From contig NZ_PVTD01000005.1 in the NCBI RefSeq assembly GCF_003003255.1, positions 62,001-126,000 on the forward strand: a stretch of DNA of 64,000 nt, written 5' to 3'. The notes beneath the pieces were generated by a model, which was not told the origin of the DNA, did not search any database, and was given only the letters and a program-made list of their open reading frames with translations. The position numbers and the translations under genes were made by a program. The stretch's first letter is position 1. Every line of letters begins with the position of its first letter. The stretch is from Aliiruegeria haliotis (GTDB taxonomy: Bacteria; Pseudomonadota; Alphaproteobacteria; Rhodobacterales; Rhodobacteraceae). Positions 1 to 8,410 of this stretch are shown piece by piece.

Positions 1-110
1 CCGTTGTCGATCACGAATACCCGATCACACGGCTCATTCAGTAGGCGATGCAATGTACGTTTTATTTGCTCGAGGCGATTGTACGTGACCACGACGGCGG
101 CCAATGTCAT
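1..110 (-). CDS. Family-2 glycosyltransferase, N-terminal fragment (cut by window edge)
   Basis: This gene runs off the left edge of the window, so only about the first 36 codons are visible. Read on the minus strand from an ATG at 110, the protein starts MTLAAVVVTYNRLEQIKRTL and continues to VFVIDNG. A hydrophobic beta strand followed by VVVTYNR, and later the VIDNG motif, is the classic nucleotide-binding start of GT-A family 2 glycosyltransferases (galactofuranosyl/rhamnosyl-transferase-like). It probably transfers a sugar from a nucleotide donor during polysaccharide assembly, in keeping with the export genes that follow. The upstream frame stays open for some way without an obvious ribosome site, so the exact start is uncertain. 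Acceptor and sugar cannot be told. Confidence 0.75.
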   Translation of the reverse strand, partial: MTLAAVVVTYNRLEQIKRTLHRLLNEPCDRVFVIDN

Positions 111-430
111 CGGCGAATTCGGTTCGCGCTCGTTTTCGACGCCCCTGATTGGAGCGAAAGGGCTATTTGCGGCACCCACACGACCGGACGCCTCATCGGC
201 GCTTGGGAAATTGTGGACCACGCGTCCCCCGCCTACTGTCCAATTCAAGAAAACAACACCCAACCTAGTATTCCCGGTTTCGGCCCTCCGCAGAAAATGC
301 CATGCGATGAGGCGGTTCCGAGATATTCCCGTTCCCGCGAGTCGTCGCAGGAACGGCGCTGTTTGTCAAAAGACGATATCAGGAATGTCGGCAATAAACC
401 GCCTGATTCCCATTTGCCGCCCGGGGTTTA
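111..430. other. Non-coding gap between GT2 fragment and export gene
   Basis: I see no convincing gene in this 320-base gap; the open frames on the plus strand have no family resemblance and poor codon character. An inverted repeat with 7-base arms (CCGTTCC at 329-335, GGAACGG at 350-356) lies downstream of the export gene and could mark its transcript end, but no T-run follows it. Confidence 0.5.
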
Positions 431-1525
431 TCACCGCAGTTGGTTGTTGTAGCCGATCAGGGTGCCAAGAATTCCGAACACAGTGGAGGCGGCATTCACC
501 GGCGATTCCGTTACAAGAACGGTGTCTCCAGAGTAGATCGGGAATTTCCCGGCGCTGAACAGCCCATCTGCGGTGGTCATGTCGATTGCAAAAACCGTGC
601 GGGCGTTCCGCGGGCCGGTGCTGTCGCTGCGGACAGCCGATGACGGGTATTGTCGCAAAATGAGCACACCTTGCGGATTTGCTCGACGATCGTCGATGCC
701 GGCCATGAGCGACAGGGCGTCCAGAGCGGAGATTTTGTCCTCGGAGAAGTAGACTGCCTCCTCCGTTCCAGTTGCCCCGAGCGCACGGAAAAACCGGTCA
801 TCGTCCACCAGCGCAACCTTATCGCCGCCCTTCAGAATCGTGTCGGCATTTCCGTTTTCATAGAGCCGCTCAAGCGAGGTTCCATAGGTCTTTCCGGCGC
901 GAATCAGGCGTACCTGGGGATTGCGCAATTGATCGGGCCCGCCGCCTTGGCTGATCAGGTTGAGCACCGTGAAGTGGCCTTCGGGCAGGGGCACGGTACC
1001 AGGGCTTCGAACGCCTCCAACAAGGCTCACCGAGCCTCTCGTGCCGGGCGAAACCGACAGTTGGACCTGCGCTGATGGAACGATCGCCGTCATTTCCTGT
1101 TCAATCACGCGCCGTGCGGCGTCCGGCGTCCTGTTGGCCACGTCGACATATCCGATGTAGGGCACGAAAACCTGCCCCCTCTCTGTCACGCGGAGGTTGG
1201 TGACCTCGGTAAGTTTCGAGGTCGGCGAGGTCAGCAGCGAGTTTTCCTCGCTGTCCCAGATCGTCAGGTCGATCCGGTCGAACGGCTGAATGCGAATGTC
1301 GCCGCTCGCTGCGGTGTGGTTGATCCAGCTGAATCGGCGGACGTTGTCCGTCGCGGGCCAGGTTGCGAGCGCAGGGACTGTGTCCCGGGTCACCGAGTAG
1401 AGAGAGAGGTTCGGAAACTCCGAGTTTACCTCTGCAAGTACCTCTCGTTCGATCGGCGCGCCACGAGGAAGGGCGCAGGCCCCCAACAGTATGAAGACCA
1501 TCAACGGCCGAAGCATGCTCAGCAC
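431..1525 (-). CDS. Polysaccharide export lipoprotein (Wza/KpsD-like)
   Basis: A 364-residue outer-membrane polysaccharide export protein. The N-terminus is a lipoprotein signal with the lipobox LGAC (Cys at about residue 17). The Poly_export domain follows (about 70-160, with DIRIQPFDRIDLTIWD and GYVDVANRTPDAARR), then SLBB-like segments (about 165-340, with GGVRSPGTVPLPEG). Family members form the channel through which capsule or EPS leaves the periplasm. The chosen start is a GTG at 1525 preceded by GGGGGA; an ATG nine bases further in is an alternative. No Wzc-like tyrosine kinase or Wzb phosphatase is visible nearby, so the inner-membrane partner must lie outside the window. Confidence 0.88.
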   Translation of the reverse strand: MLSMLRPLMVFILLGACALPRGAPIEREVLAEVNSEFPNLSLYSVTRDTVPALATWPATDNVRRFSWINHTAASGDIRIQPFDRIDLTIWDSEENSLLTSPTSKLTEVTNLRVTERGQVFVPYIGYVDVANRTPDAARRVIEQEMTAIVPSAQVQLSVSPGTRGSVSLVGGVRSPGTVPLPEGHFTVLNLISQGGGPDQLRNPQVRLIRAGKTYGTSLERLYENGNADTILKGGDKVALVDDDRFFRALGATGTEEAVYFSEDKISALDALSLMAGIDDRRANPQGVLILRQYPSSAVRSDSTGPRNARTVFAIDMTTADGLFSAGKFPIYSGDTVLVTESPVNAASTVFGILGTLIGYNNQLR

Positions 1526-1710
1526 AGTATCCCCCAGGTTTTTGTTTGGCGGCGCCAGATTGGCAGCGGCTCCGCCTGCGAAGAGATACCGTCAGCGGCT
1601 CGGGACGGTCAACCACTTGGAGCCCGAGTCAGTGCGACGCAGGGCCGGAAGTGATCCGGGCGGTTCGTCCTCGGCGGGGGTGTCCGGACCACTTGCGAAG
1701 GCCAGAGAAC

Positions 1711-3579
1711 TCAAAGAATGACGTCGCCACGGTCGAACTCCGCGAGCGAGAAGTCGGCGATGATCAGCGTATCACCGCTCTTGAAGTCGATGGTCAGGGC
1801 GCGGCTCCCGGATACAAGCCCCTTCAGCGTCCCGAAATTGGGAAGGCTGAAGCCGGTCAGATCCAACTGGTCCAAACCGTCCTGCCAATCCGTGATCCTG
1901 TCCCGTCCACCGTTGCGGGTGAACTCGAAAATGTCGGTCCCGCGGCCACCCGTCAGCGAATCGTTCCCCGGGCCGCCATGCAGGCGGTCGGTACCATCGC
2001 CTGCCAGCAAGATATCGGCCTGTTTCCCGCCGATCAGGGTGTCGTTTCCGTCGCCGCCGTCCAGTGAATCCCGGCCATCGCCCCCGATGAGAGTGTCTGC
2101 GCCGTCGCCACCAAGCAGCGTGTCATTCCCCTGCTCGCCCTTAAGGGTATCATTGCCGGCGCCGCCCAGAAGTGTGTCATACCCGCCACCGCCGAGGAGT
2201 TCGTCGGCCAGGGCGTTTCCTCGCAGGGTGTCGCCACCAGCGCCGCCAAGGAGCGTGTCCCGGCCATCCTCGCCTTTCAGGGTGTCGTTGCCATCCCGCC
2301 CCATGAGCGTATCGTTCCCACCACCTCCGCTCAGCGTGTCCTGGCCTTTGCCGCCATCGAGGTGGTCGTTTCCGGCTCCGCCAAGCACGGTGTCCCGACC
2401 GTCGCCGCCGATCAGTTCATCGGCGCCGTCACCACCGAGCAACCTGTCGTTTCCGGCCAGACCTTCCAGCACATCGCGCCCCGCCCGTCCCTCCAGGCGA
2501 TTGCTTGCGGAGTTGCCGGTCAGGGTGTCGTTTCCGGACCCGGAGATCGCGCTTTCGATCACCGTGCCAGGCATGATGACCATGTTGCCGTCCTTGTACC
2601 CGACGTCGGACACCTTGCCGGGGCGCAGGTCGATCCTTTGGTTTTGCGATGTCTTCGAGAAGTTGAGCGTATCGATCCCGCCGGAATCGACGATCGTATA
2701 GGCCATGTTTGCCCAAACGTCTTCAAGGTTGCCGTAGTAATCTCTCAGGTTCGTGTTCACGCCATAGGTGGAATCGCCCTTCCGCAAATCGTCCGGTTTC
2801 CCGTACAGGCTCCAGACGCCAAGAATATCCGCGACCATCGGCGTGAAATTATACGCCTTCGTGGCAGAGATGGCCGTGTTTTCGGTCTGGGAGAAATAGG
2901 ACATGACCGAGGTTGCCCAGCTGTCATTCGCATAGACGGCGTCGGTTGCGAAATTGTCGCCTCCACCCGACGTCTTGCCATAGTCCAGGGGGTGTCCGAG
3001 GCCCAGCGAATGCCCAACCTCGTGAATGAAGGTCCGGTTGGCGTAGCTGTTGGTCGTGTACTCGGACCCGGCGATCCTCTCCAGTGATATGTTTATGCTG
3101 GCCTTCTGGATTTCCCCGTTGCTCCAGGCCGACGTGCGGGTCGTAGCGCCACTTCGCGTGTCGTCGAAAGCGATCTGCACCCTTTTGCCCGACGGTGGCG
3201 AAGCTGTTGAAAAATCTATACCTGTGGTGGCGGTCCAGGCAGAGAGGGCGCGTTTGGCGAACCACTTCCCCTCGGTTGTCAGGCTGGAGTAATCGACGTA
3301 GAGCGGATTTCCCTTGCCCGAGTCCACGTCCAGATTGTGGGTCCAGGGTGAGCCCCTGTGGCCGTTCCAGGTGCCATGGGTCAACCGAGCCGCAATCTGT
3401 GAATTGCTGAGGGAGGGCAGATCCAGGGCCGCCGCGGACGCAGAATCGATGTCGCCATTTGCCGACTGATCGGTCGTGAGCAGCCTTGCGGTCGCTTCAC
3501 CCGCGCGCCGGCCGCGGTCTTCTGCGGCATGGAGCCAATCTCCGCCAAACGGATTGAATTTGCCGCAAATCTCACACAC
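1711..3579 (-). CDS. Serralysin-like M10 metalloprotease with long RTX repeat block
   Basis: A secreted zinc protease of about 622 residues. The catalytic domain carries HEVGHSLGLGH (zinc-binding HExxHxxGxxH, about residue 186-196 from the GTG start), followed by PLDYG and a Met-turn in SVMSYF. Beyond it come roughly 22 calcium-binding GGxGxDxLx nonapeptides (about 350-550), then a C-terminal type I secretion tail ending in hydrophobic residues. There is no Sec signal, as expected for ABC-exported RTX proteins. I prefer the GTG at 3579 (protein begins M-CEICGKF) because GAGGAAG lies just upstream; an ATG at 3606 would add nine residues. No TolC/ABC exporter is in the window. Its place inside an EPS locus suggests a role in matrix remodelling or nutrient scavenging. 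Confidence 0.9.
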   Translation of the reverse strand: MCEICGKFNPFGGDWLHAAEDRGRRAGEATARLLTTDQSANGDIDSASAAALDLPSLSNSQIAARLTHGTWNGHRGSPWTHNLDVDSGKGNPLYVDYSSLTTEGKWFAKRALSAWTATTGIDFSTASPPSGKRVQIAFDDTRSGATTRTSAWSNGEIQKASINISLERIAGSEYTTNSYANRTFIHEVGHSLGLGHPLDYGKTSGGGDNFATDAVYANDSWATSVMSYFSQTENTAISATKAYNFTPMVADILGVWSLYGKPDDLRKGDSTYGVNTNLRDYYGNLEDVWANMAYTIVDSGGIDTLNFSKTSQNQRIDLRPGKVSDVGYKDGNMVIMPGTVIESAISGSGNDTLTGNSASNRLEGRAGRDVLEGLAGNDRLLGGDGADELIGGDGRDTVLGGAGNDHLDGGKGQDTLSGGGGNDTLMGRDGNDTLKGEDGRDTLLGGAGGDTLRGNALADELLGGGGYDTLLGGAGNDTLKGEQGNDTLLGGDGADTLIGGDGRDSLDGGDGNDTLIGGKQADILLAGDGTDRLHGGPGNDSLTGGRGTDIFEFTRNGGRDRITDWQDGLDQLDLTGFSLPNFGTLKGLVSGSRALTIDFKSGDTLIIADFSLAEFDRGDVIL

Positions 3580-3713
3580 TGCTTCTTCCTCTTCCGTCCG
3601 GTGCATTCGAGTGCGTCCGGCGCGATTCTTGGTCCAAACCGTCTCCTACGGGGGCGGCTCTGTAAATACCTTGAAGCGGTTAAGGGATTGTTGGCAGGCG
3701 GGCGTGACGGCTT

Positions 3714-4433
3714 TCAGACACGCTTTGCTTTTGCCTTAAGGCGTTTGAGTCGCTTGCCAGGCAGGGGAAGCAGTTTCCCTGCCGTCAGGTAGATCAGGTA
3801 GATGTCCAGCCCGAGACTCCAATTGTCCCGATACATCAGGTCCAGCCGCGCCTTTCGGGGTACACACCGGCGCATGTAGATCCGCTCTGTCTGTCGGGCG
3901 GTTTTCGTGTCCCGCAACAGCCATTCCTCATGGGCGTGAAAGATCACGGTGGCCAGCCCGGTGATGCCAGTCCGACACTGCAGCACTTCGGAATAGGTTT
4001 CGGGAAACTTGCGGACATACCGGGGTGCTGGCGGTCGCGGTCCTACAAAGGACATGTCGCCGCGCAGCACGTTGAAGAGTTGCGGGAGCTCGTCCAGCCG
4101 GGACTTCCGCAGGAAGCGGCCGAGTTTGGTTATGCGGTGGCGCTTGTCGCCGCCGGAGACGCCGATTTCGGGGCCCGACCGGTCGATGTCCATGGTGCGG
4201 AACTTGAAGAGCTGGAACGATCCCGCTGGGCTGTTCACACGGGGTGATGAGTAGATGACGGGGCGCCCGTCACGAACGAGCACTACGACGGAGATAATCG
4301 CCATGAGCGGAATCCCGGGGATCAGGAGCAACACGGCAAAGCTGATGTCAAAAAGCCTCTTGAGCGGCGGCACCCGGCTGTAGCGAGACTCCGGTTCGTC
4401 GTTCGGCGCGGCTCCGATCTCAGGGATATCCAT
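3714..4433 (-). CDS. Undecaprenyl-phosphate sugar-1-phosphate transferase (PglC/WcaJ C-domain type)
   Basis: A 239-residue initiating transferase of the bacterial sugar transferase family. A single membrane hairpin (about 28-53, LLLIPGIPLMAIISVVVLV) is followed by the family motifs KFRTM (77-81), SRLDELPQLFNVLRGDMSF (111-129, with the Asp-Glu catalytic pair) and GPRPP. Members move a sugar-1-phosphate from a nucleotide sugar to undecaprenyl phosphate, starting a repeat unit on the cytoplasmic face. The protein is the short PglC-like form without the N-terminal CoA-binding/TM domain of WbaP. It sits directly downstream of ugd on the same strand and is probably cotranscribed. The sugar cannot be read from sequence. 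Confidence 0.88.
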   Translation of the reverse strand: MDIPEIGAAPNDEPESRYSRVPPLKRLFDISFAVLLLIPGIPLMAIISVVVLVRDGRPVIYSSPRVNSPAGSFQLFKFRTMDIDRSGPEIGVSGGDKRHRITKLGRFLRKSRLDELPQLFNVLRGDMSFVGPRPPAPRYVRKFPETYSEVLQCRTGITGLATVIFHAHEEWLLRDTKTARQTERIYMRRCVPRKARLDLMYRDNWSLGLDIYLIYLTAGKLLPLPGKRLKRLKAKAKRV

Positions 4434-4462
4434 ACTAACTTCCCGTCCGTTTCCGTCAGCCG

Positions 4463-5767
4463 TTATCGGCCGACGGCAACGTATTCTTCGAACCCGGCGC
4501 TCCTGACGTCCTCCCGGGAGTAGATATTGCGCAGGTCGGCCATTCGGGCCGACCGCATACCGGCTGCCATGCGGGACAGATCAAGCGCTCGGAACTCGTT
4601 CCACTCCGTCAGGATAACCACGGCATCGGCATCCTCGGAAGCAGTATAGGGATCTTCGGCCCATTCGACACCCGGCAACAGAGTCTCACCTTCGCGGCGT
4701 CCCTGGGGATCCACGACACGCACATTTGCGCCGGCGCCGATCATGGCAGGAACGATGGTGAGGGACGGGGCGTCGCGCATGTCGTCCGTGTTGGGTTTAA
4801 AGGTGACACCCAGTACCGCGATCGTCTTGCCATTGAAACCGCCGCCGCACATGTCGGCAATCTTGGTAATCATGCGGCGCTTCACTTCGTCGTTCACCTT
4901 GATAACGGCTTCGGTGAGTTGAAGCGGAGAAGAGTGATCCTGTCCGATCCGCGCCAGCGCGCTGGTGTCCTTCGGGAAGCAGGAGCCACCATAGCCGGGG
5001 CCTGCATGCAGGAACTTGTTCCCGATCCGATTGTCCAAACCCATCCCCTTCGACACTGATTTGATATCGGCGCCCACGCGTTCGCAAAGTGCGGCGATCT
5101 CGTTGATGAAGGTGATCTTGGTGGCCAGGAAGGCGTTCGCGGCGTACTTGATCATCTCGGCCGACTCGAGGTCGGTGTAGACGATCGGAAAATCCCTCAG
5201 GAAGAGCGGGCGATAGATATCGCCCATGACGTCCCGGGCCCGGTCAGAGCTGACGCCGACAACGACACGATCCGGCCGCATGAAGTCGTCGATCGCCGCA
5301 CCCTCGCGCAGAAATTCCGGGTTGGAGGCCACGTCGAATTCCAGCTCGGGTTTCGCCTCGCGAACGATCCGTTCCACTTCGCGATTGGTGCCAACGGGAA
5401 CGGTCGACTTGGTGACGATTACGGTGCCATTTGCAACGCAACCAGCGATTTCTTCTGCGGCGGCATAAACGAACGACAGATCGGCATGACCGTCTCCGCG
5501 ACGGGTCGGTGTTCCGACGGCGATAAAAACCGCTTCGGCGCCATCGACAGCTTCGGCGAGGTTTTCTGTGAAGGTCAGGCGCCCGGCGGCAACGTTCTTC
5601 TCCATCAGGGAATCCAGGCCGGGTTCGTAGATCGGCACCTCGCCGCGTTCCAGCATCTCGATCTTGGCGGGATTCTTGTCCACGCAAACAACTTCATGGC
5701 CAAAATCCGAAAAACAGACGCCGGACACCAATCCGACGTACCCGGTTCCAATCATCGCGATCTTCAT
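4463..5767 (-). CDS. ugd: UDP-glucose 6-dehydrogenase
   Basis: A full-length 434-residue enzyme that oxidises UDP-glucose twice with NAD to UDP-glucuronate in the cytoplasm. The Rossmann GxGYVG is at residues 7-12, the STVPVGT strand at 121-127, and the catalytic cysteine in GGSCFPKD is Cys263. The C-terminal UDP-binding domain contains the expected NTDDMRDAPS segment. It lies 29 bases upstream of the sugar transferase. With the UDP-glucuronate 4-epimerase at 6598-7617 it supplies UDP-GlcA and UDP-GalA for an acidic polysaccharide; its substrate would come from GalU at 51836. Confidence 0.96.
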   Translation of the reverse strand: MKIAMIGTGYVGLVSGVCFSDFGHEVVCVDKNPAKIEMLERGEVPIYEPGLDSLMEKNVAAGRLTFTENLAEAVDGAEAVFIAVGTPTRRGDGHADLSFVYAAAEEIAGCVANGTVIVTKSTVPVGTNREVERIVREAKPELEFDVASNPEFLREGAAIDDFMRPDRVVVGVSSDRARDVMGDIYRPLFLRDFPIVYTDLESAEMIKYAANAFLATKITFINEIAALCERVGADIKSVSKGMGLDNRIGNKFLHAGPGYGGSCFPKDTSALARIGQDHSSPLQLTEAVIKVNDEVKRRMITKIADMCGGGFNGKTIAVLGVTFKPNTDDMRDAPSLTIVPAMIGAGANVRVVDPQGRREGETLLPGVEWAEDPYTASEDADAVVILTEWNEFRALDLSRMAAGMRSARMADLRNIYSREDVRSAGFEEYVAVGR

Positions 5768-6147
5768 GTTCGCGTCCCCGTTACCAAAAAAATGTCCCCA
5801 ACGCGCATGATCTATCCAGCGCGTGCTGTCAACGCGACGAGGGGTACAGAATGCAGTCGGTACCGGATTCCATCGAAAGAAGATGCCGGGGTGGCGGGGA
5901 ATCGCGCACGACCTTGATTCGGGGTCATTTTGTCGGCGGTTTTGTGAGCGTTACCAGCCTCCCGAAACTCGGCATCACGGTCTTGCATTTTTGCAACGAC
6001 CCAGTTTGGAAGCCTAAAACGGGTTCTGGCGCTGGGAAACACTGTGTTCGGAGGCCATTTTCTGCCGTTTTGAGTGTGGGTGCCCGCTGACGGAGGGACC
6101 GGACAGCGTTAGCGCCCCACAAAATTGCTGCAGCTGAAACTGGACAC

Positions 6148-6176
6148 TTGCCTTTGTGTGCGATTGTGCGATGTTA
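6148..6176 (+). promoter_or_regulatory. Candidate sigma-70 promoter of small secreted protein
   Basis: TTGCCT and ATGTTA are separated by 17 bases, ending about 50 bases before the ATG at 6227. The -10 is weak, so this is a candidate only. It would place the RNA start about six bases before or within the stem-loop at 6187. Confidence 0.3.
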
Positions 6177-6186
6177 CCTGAGAACA

Positions 6187-6203
6187 CCGAGCATGACGCT
6201 CGG
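6187..6203 (+). promoter_or_regulatory. Stem-loop in 5-prime UTR of small secreted protein
   Basis: CCGAGC-ATGAC-GCTCGG forms a perfect 6-bp stem with a 5-base loop, 23 bases upstream of the start codon and just before the AGGAG ribosome site at 6214. A hairpin at or near the 5-prime end of an mRNA can protect it from decay, but that role is inferred. Confidence 0.4.
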
Positions 6204-6226
6204 TCTGCGCTACAGGAGTCATTGAT

Positions 6227-6448
<222 letters not shown>

Positions 6449-6490
6449 GCCTCGCCGCGTCGATATAGTCGACATCGGAAGAATTTGAGA

Positions 6491-6520
6491 GCGGCCCCCT
6501 TGCGGGGCCGTTTTCGCTTT
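6491..6520 (+). terminator. Rho-independent terminator after small secreted protein
   Basis: CGGCCCC (6492-6498) pairs with GGGGCCG (6504-6510) and is followed by TTTTCGCTTTTT. It ends the single-gene transcript from 6227 and separates it from the converging epimerase gene. Confidence 0.85.
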
Positions 6521-6597
6521 TTGGGGGGAGAGTGTCGCGACGCACGGGGCCGGCCGCGACGCTGCGACGCCCGGGCGTCGCGTCGTCTTGTGCGGTG

Positions 6598-7617
6598 TCA
6601 GGCCTTGGCGTTGCTTTCGGTGTACCACTTCACGAAGGCAGCCACGCCTTCGTCCAGCGGTGTCGCTGGCAAGTCGCCAACAAGCTCTGTCAACAAGCCG
6701 GTATCCGCCCAGGTAGCCGGCACGTCGCCAGGTTGCATGTCGAGAAAGTTCTTCTTTGCCGTCCGCCCCAGGGCGACTTCAATCGCCGAAACGAATTTCA
6801 TCAGTTCGGCAGGCTGGGAAAGGCCGATGTTCACCACGCGCCATGGCGCGACCGGCGACAGCGAGTCCTTCTCGGACGCGGTGGAACGAGCGTCCGGTTT
6901 CGGCGGCACGGCTGTCGTCAATCGCACGATCGCCTCGATCAGATCGTCGACATAGGTGAAGTCGCGCTTCATCCGGCCATGGTTGTAGATGTCGATCGGC
7001 TGGTCTTCGAGGATCGCCTTGACGAACTTGAACAGCGCCATGTCGGGCCGCCCCCAAGGGCCATAGACGGTGAAGAAACGGAACATCGTGGTCGGAATGT
7101 CGTAGAGATGGCTGTAGGAATGCGCCATCGCCTCGTTTGCCTTCTTGGTCGCAGCATAGAAAGACATCTGCGTGTCGGCCTTGTCCGTCTCGGCATAGGG
7201 CATTTGCTCGTTGGCGCCGTAGACGGAGGATGTGGAGGCCAGCAGCAGGTGCTTCGGCGTGGTCTTGCGCGCGGCCTCAAGCAATTCGAATGTGCCAAGG
7301 AGATTTGAATCGACATAGGAACGTGGGGCGTCGATAGAGTACCGCACCCCCGCCTGCGCGGCCAGGTGCACGACGATCTCCGGGGTTTCAGTCTCAAGAA
7401 CGCGGGTCAGGAGCCCCGGCTCCTCAAGTCGACCGCGCATGTCGACGAACGCATCCGAGCTGTTGAGGACATCCAACCGCCGATGCTTGAGCGAGACGTC
7501 ATAGTAGTCGGTTACCGCGTCGAAGCCGACGACCCGAAAGCCTTCGGCCAGAAGTCGACGGCTCAAGTGAAAGCCGATGAAACCGGCCGAACCGGTTACA
7601 AGTGCCGTTCTTGTCAT
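6598..7617 (-). CDS. UDP-glucuronate 4-epimerase (extended SDR)
   Basis: A 339-residue NAD-dependent sugar-nucleotide epimerase. The Rossmann motif GSAGFIG is at 9-15, followed by the VTDYYDVSLK segment typical of CapI/LpsL-type UDP-glucuronate epimerases. The catalytic YAATK is at 154-158 and TSSVYGAN supplies the serine. It would convert UDP-GlcA from Ugd to UDP-GalA. I choose the ATG at 7617 because GGAG lies six bases upstream; an ATG at 7644 would add nine residues that do not fit the family start. UDP-GlcNAc- or UDP-Glc-type specificity is less likely but not excluded. Confidence 0.88.
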   Translation of the reverse strand: MTRTALVTGSAGFIGFHLSRRLLAEGFRVVGFDAVTDYYDVSLKHRRLDVLNSSDAFVDMRGRLEEPGLLTRVLETETPEIVVHLAAQAGVRYSIDAPRSYVDSNLLGTFELLEAARKTTPKHLLLASTSSVYGANEQMPYAETDKADTQMSFYAATKKANEAMAHSYSHLYDIPTTMFRFFTVYGPWGRPDMALFKFVKAILEDQPIDIYNHGRMKRDFTYVDDLIEAIVRLTTAVPPKPDARSTASEKDSLSPVAPWRVVNIGLSQPAELMKFVSAIEVALGRTAKKNFLDMQPGDVPATWADTGLLTELVGDLPATPLDEGVAAFVKWYTESNAKA

Positions 7618-7687
7618 CTTGGTCTCCAAAATCGCCTTACTCAAATACCAACGGCATCCCGCGAACCCACTCGGGGTGCCGGAGCGG

Positions 7688-8410
7688 TCATTCCTTCAGT
7701 GTCTGAAGGGCGACCTTGCCGACCTCGGGGCTGATCCACTGAATCGACTGCGGAATGGCTCCGCCGCTGGTCACCCAATAGGTGTTGCGAATCTTGAGAC
7801 CGTCATCGTTTTCGCACCGCTCGGACATTTTCGTCGCCGAATAGCTTCGCCCGGTCGGCAGTTGGACGGTGTCCGAACCCGACGGCGAATAGCTGCACCG
7901 CATCAGCATCGGGACTTCGTGGTTCTCGCCGCTCAGGTGTCGGTAGACGCGGTTTGCCTGCCCGGATCGGCGGCCAGTGATCATCGAACTGGCTGTCCCG
8001 AGATCCGAAGACATGAGGTCGTAGCCCAGACCCCGCGTTCCGGTCACAATGCCGTTTCGGGTAGTGACCGTCTGGCGGCTGCTGGTCCGCCATGTCGTGT
8101 AGGGTCCGTTCTGTGCAAACCGGATCAGGACAGCGGTCCGCTGGGTCTCTTCCAGAACCGCGAGTTTGAGCGGAACCTTGGAGGAGGCGATCGCCTTCTG
8201 GATGGATTGCGCCTGTTTCTGCGCCGCCTCACCACCCGCCGAGCCGCCTTTCGACTTCCGGGAAGCCTGCTGGTCCTGGTACGCCTCGTAGAGTGTCTCC
8301 CACCCTTTCGCCTTGTCCGGTGTGTTGCCGCAACCCGCCGCCACGGCGACGAATGTCAGCGCCGCGACGATCCGCACGTGGCGCGACTGAATAATCCTGC
8401 AGACGTTCAT
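7688..8410 (-). CDS. YjbF/GfcB-family lipoprotein
   Basis: A 240-residue protein with a lipoprotein signal ending in the lipobox VAAGC (Cys about residue 27). The rest is mostly beta-rich and matches the YjbF/GfcB type found in yjbEFGH and group 4 capsule operons, where it works at the outer membrane in exopolysaccharide output. Its ATG overlaps the stop of the upstream YjbH gene by four bases, so the pair is translationally coupled. Only F- and H-type members are present here; YjbE and YjbG are not visible in the window. Confidence 0.8.
   Translation of the reverse strand: MNVCRIIQSRHVRIVAALTFVAVAAGCGNTPDKAKGWETLYEAYQDQQASRKSKGGSAGGEAAQKQAQSIQKAIASSKVPLKLAVLEETQRTAVLIRFAQNGPYTTWRTSSRQTVTTRNGIVTGTRGLGYDLMSSDLGTASSMITGRRSGQANRVYRHLSGENHEVPMLMRCSYSPSGSDTVQLPTGRSYSATKMSERCENDDGLKIRNTYWVTSGGAIPQSIQWISPEVGKVALQTLKE

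Larger units (their letters stand above)
5768..6226. other. Long divergent intergenic region
   Basis: A 459-base gap between ugd (leftward) and the small secreted protein (rightward). No reading frame in it resembles a protein family. It must hold both promoters. I can point to TTGCCT-17-ATGTTA for the rightward gene and a 5-prime stem-loop (listed separately). Nothing else clear is visible. Confidence 0.5.

Noticed and set aside
1718-2701. Ser/Pro-rich plus-strand frame across the RTX block
   Set aside because: The periodic peptide is simply the antisense reading of the GGxGxD repeats.
5926-6076. Two CATTTT...GTTTTG-like words in the ugd upstream gap
   Set aside because: Similarity needs gaps and covers few bases; not enough to call a repeat.
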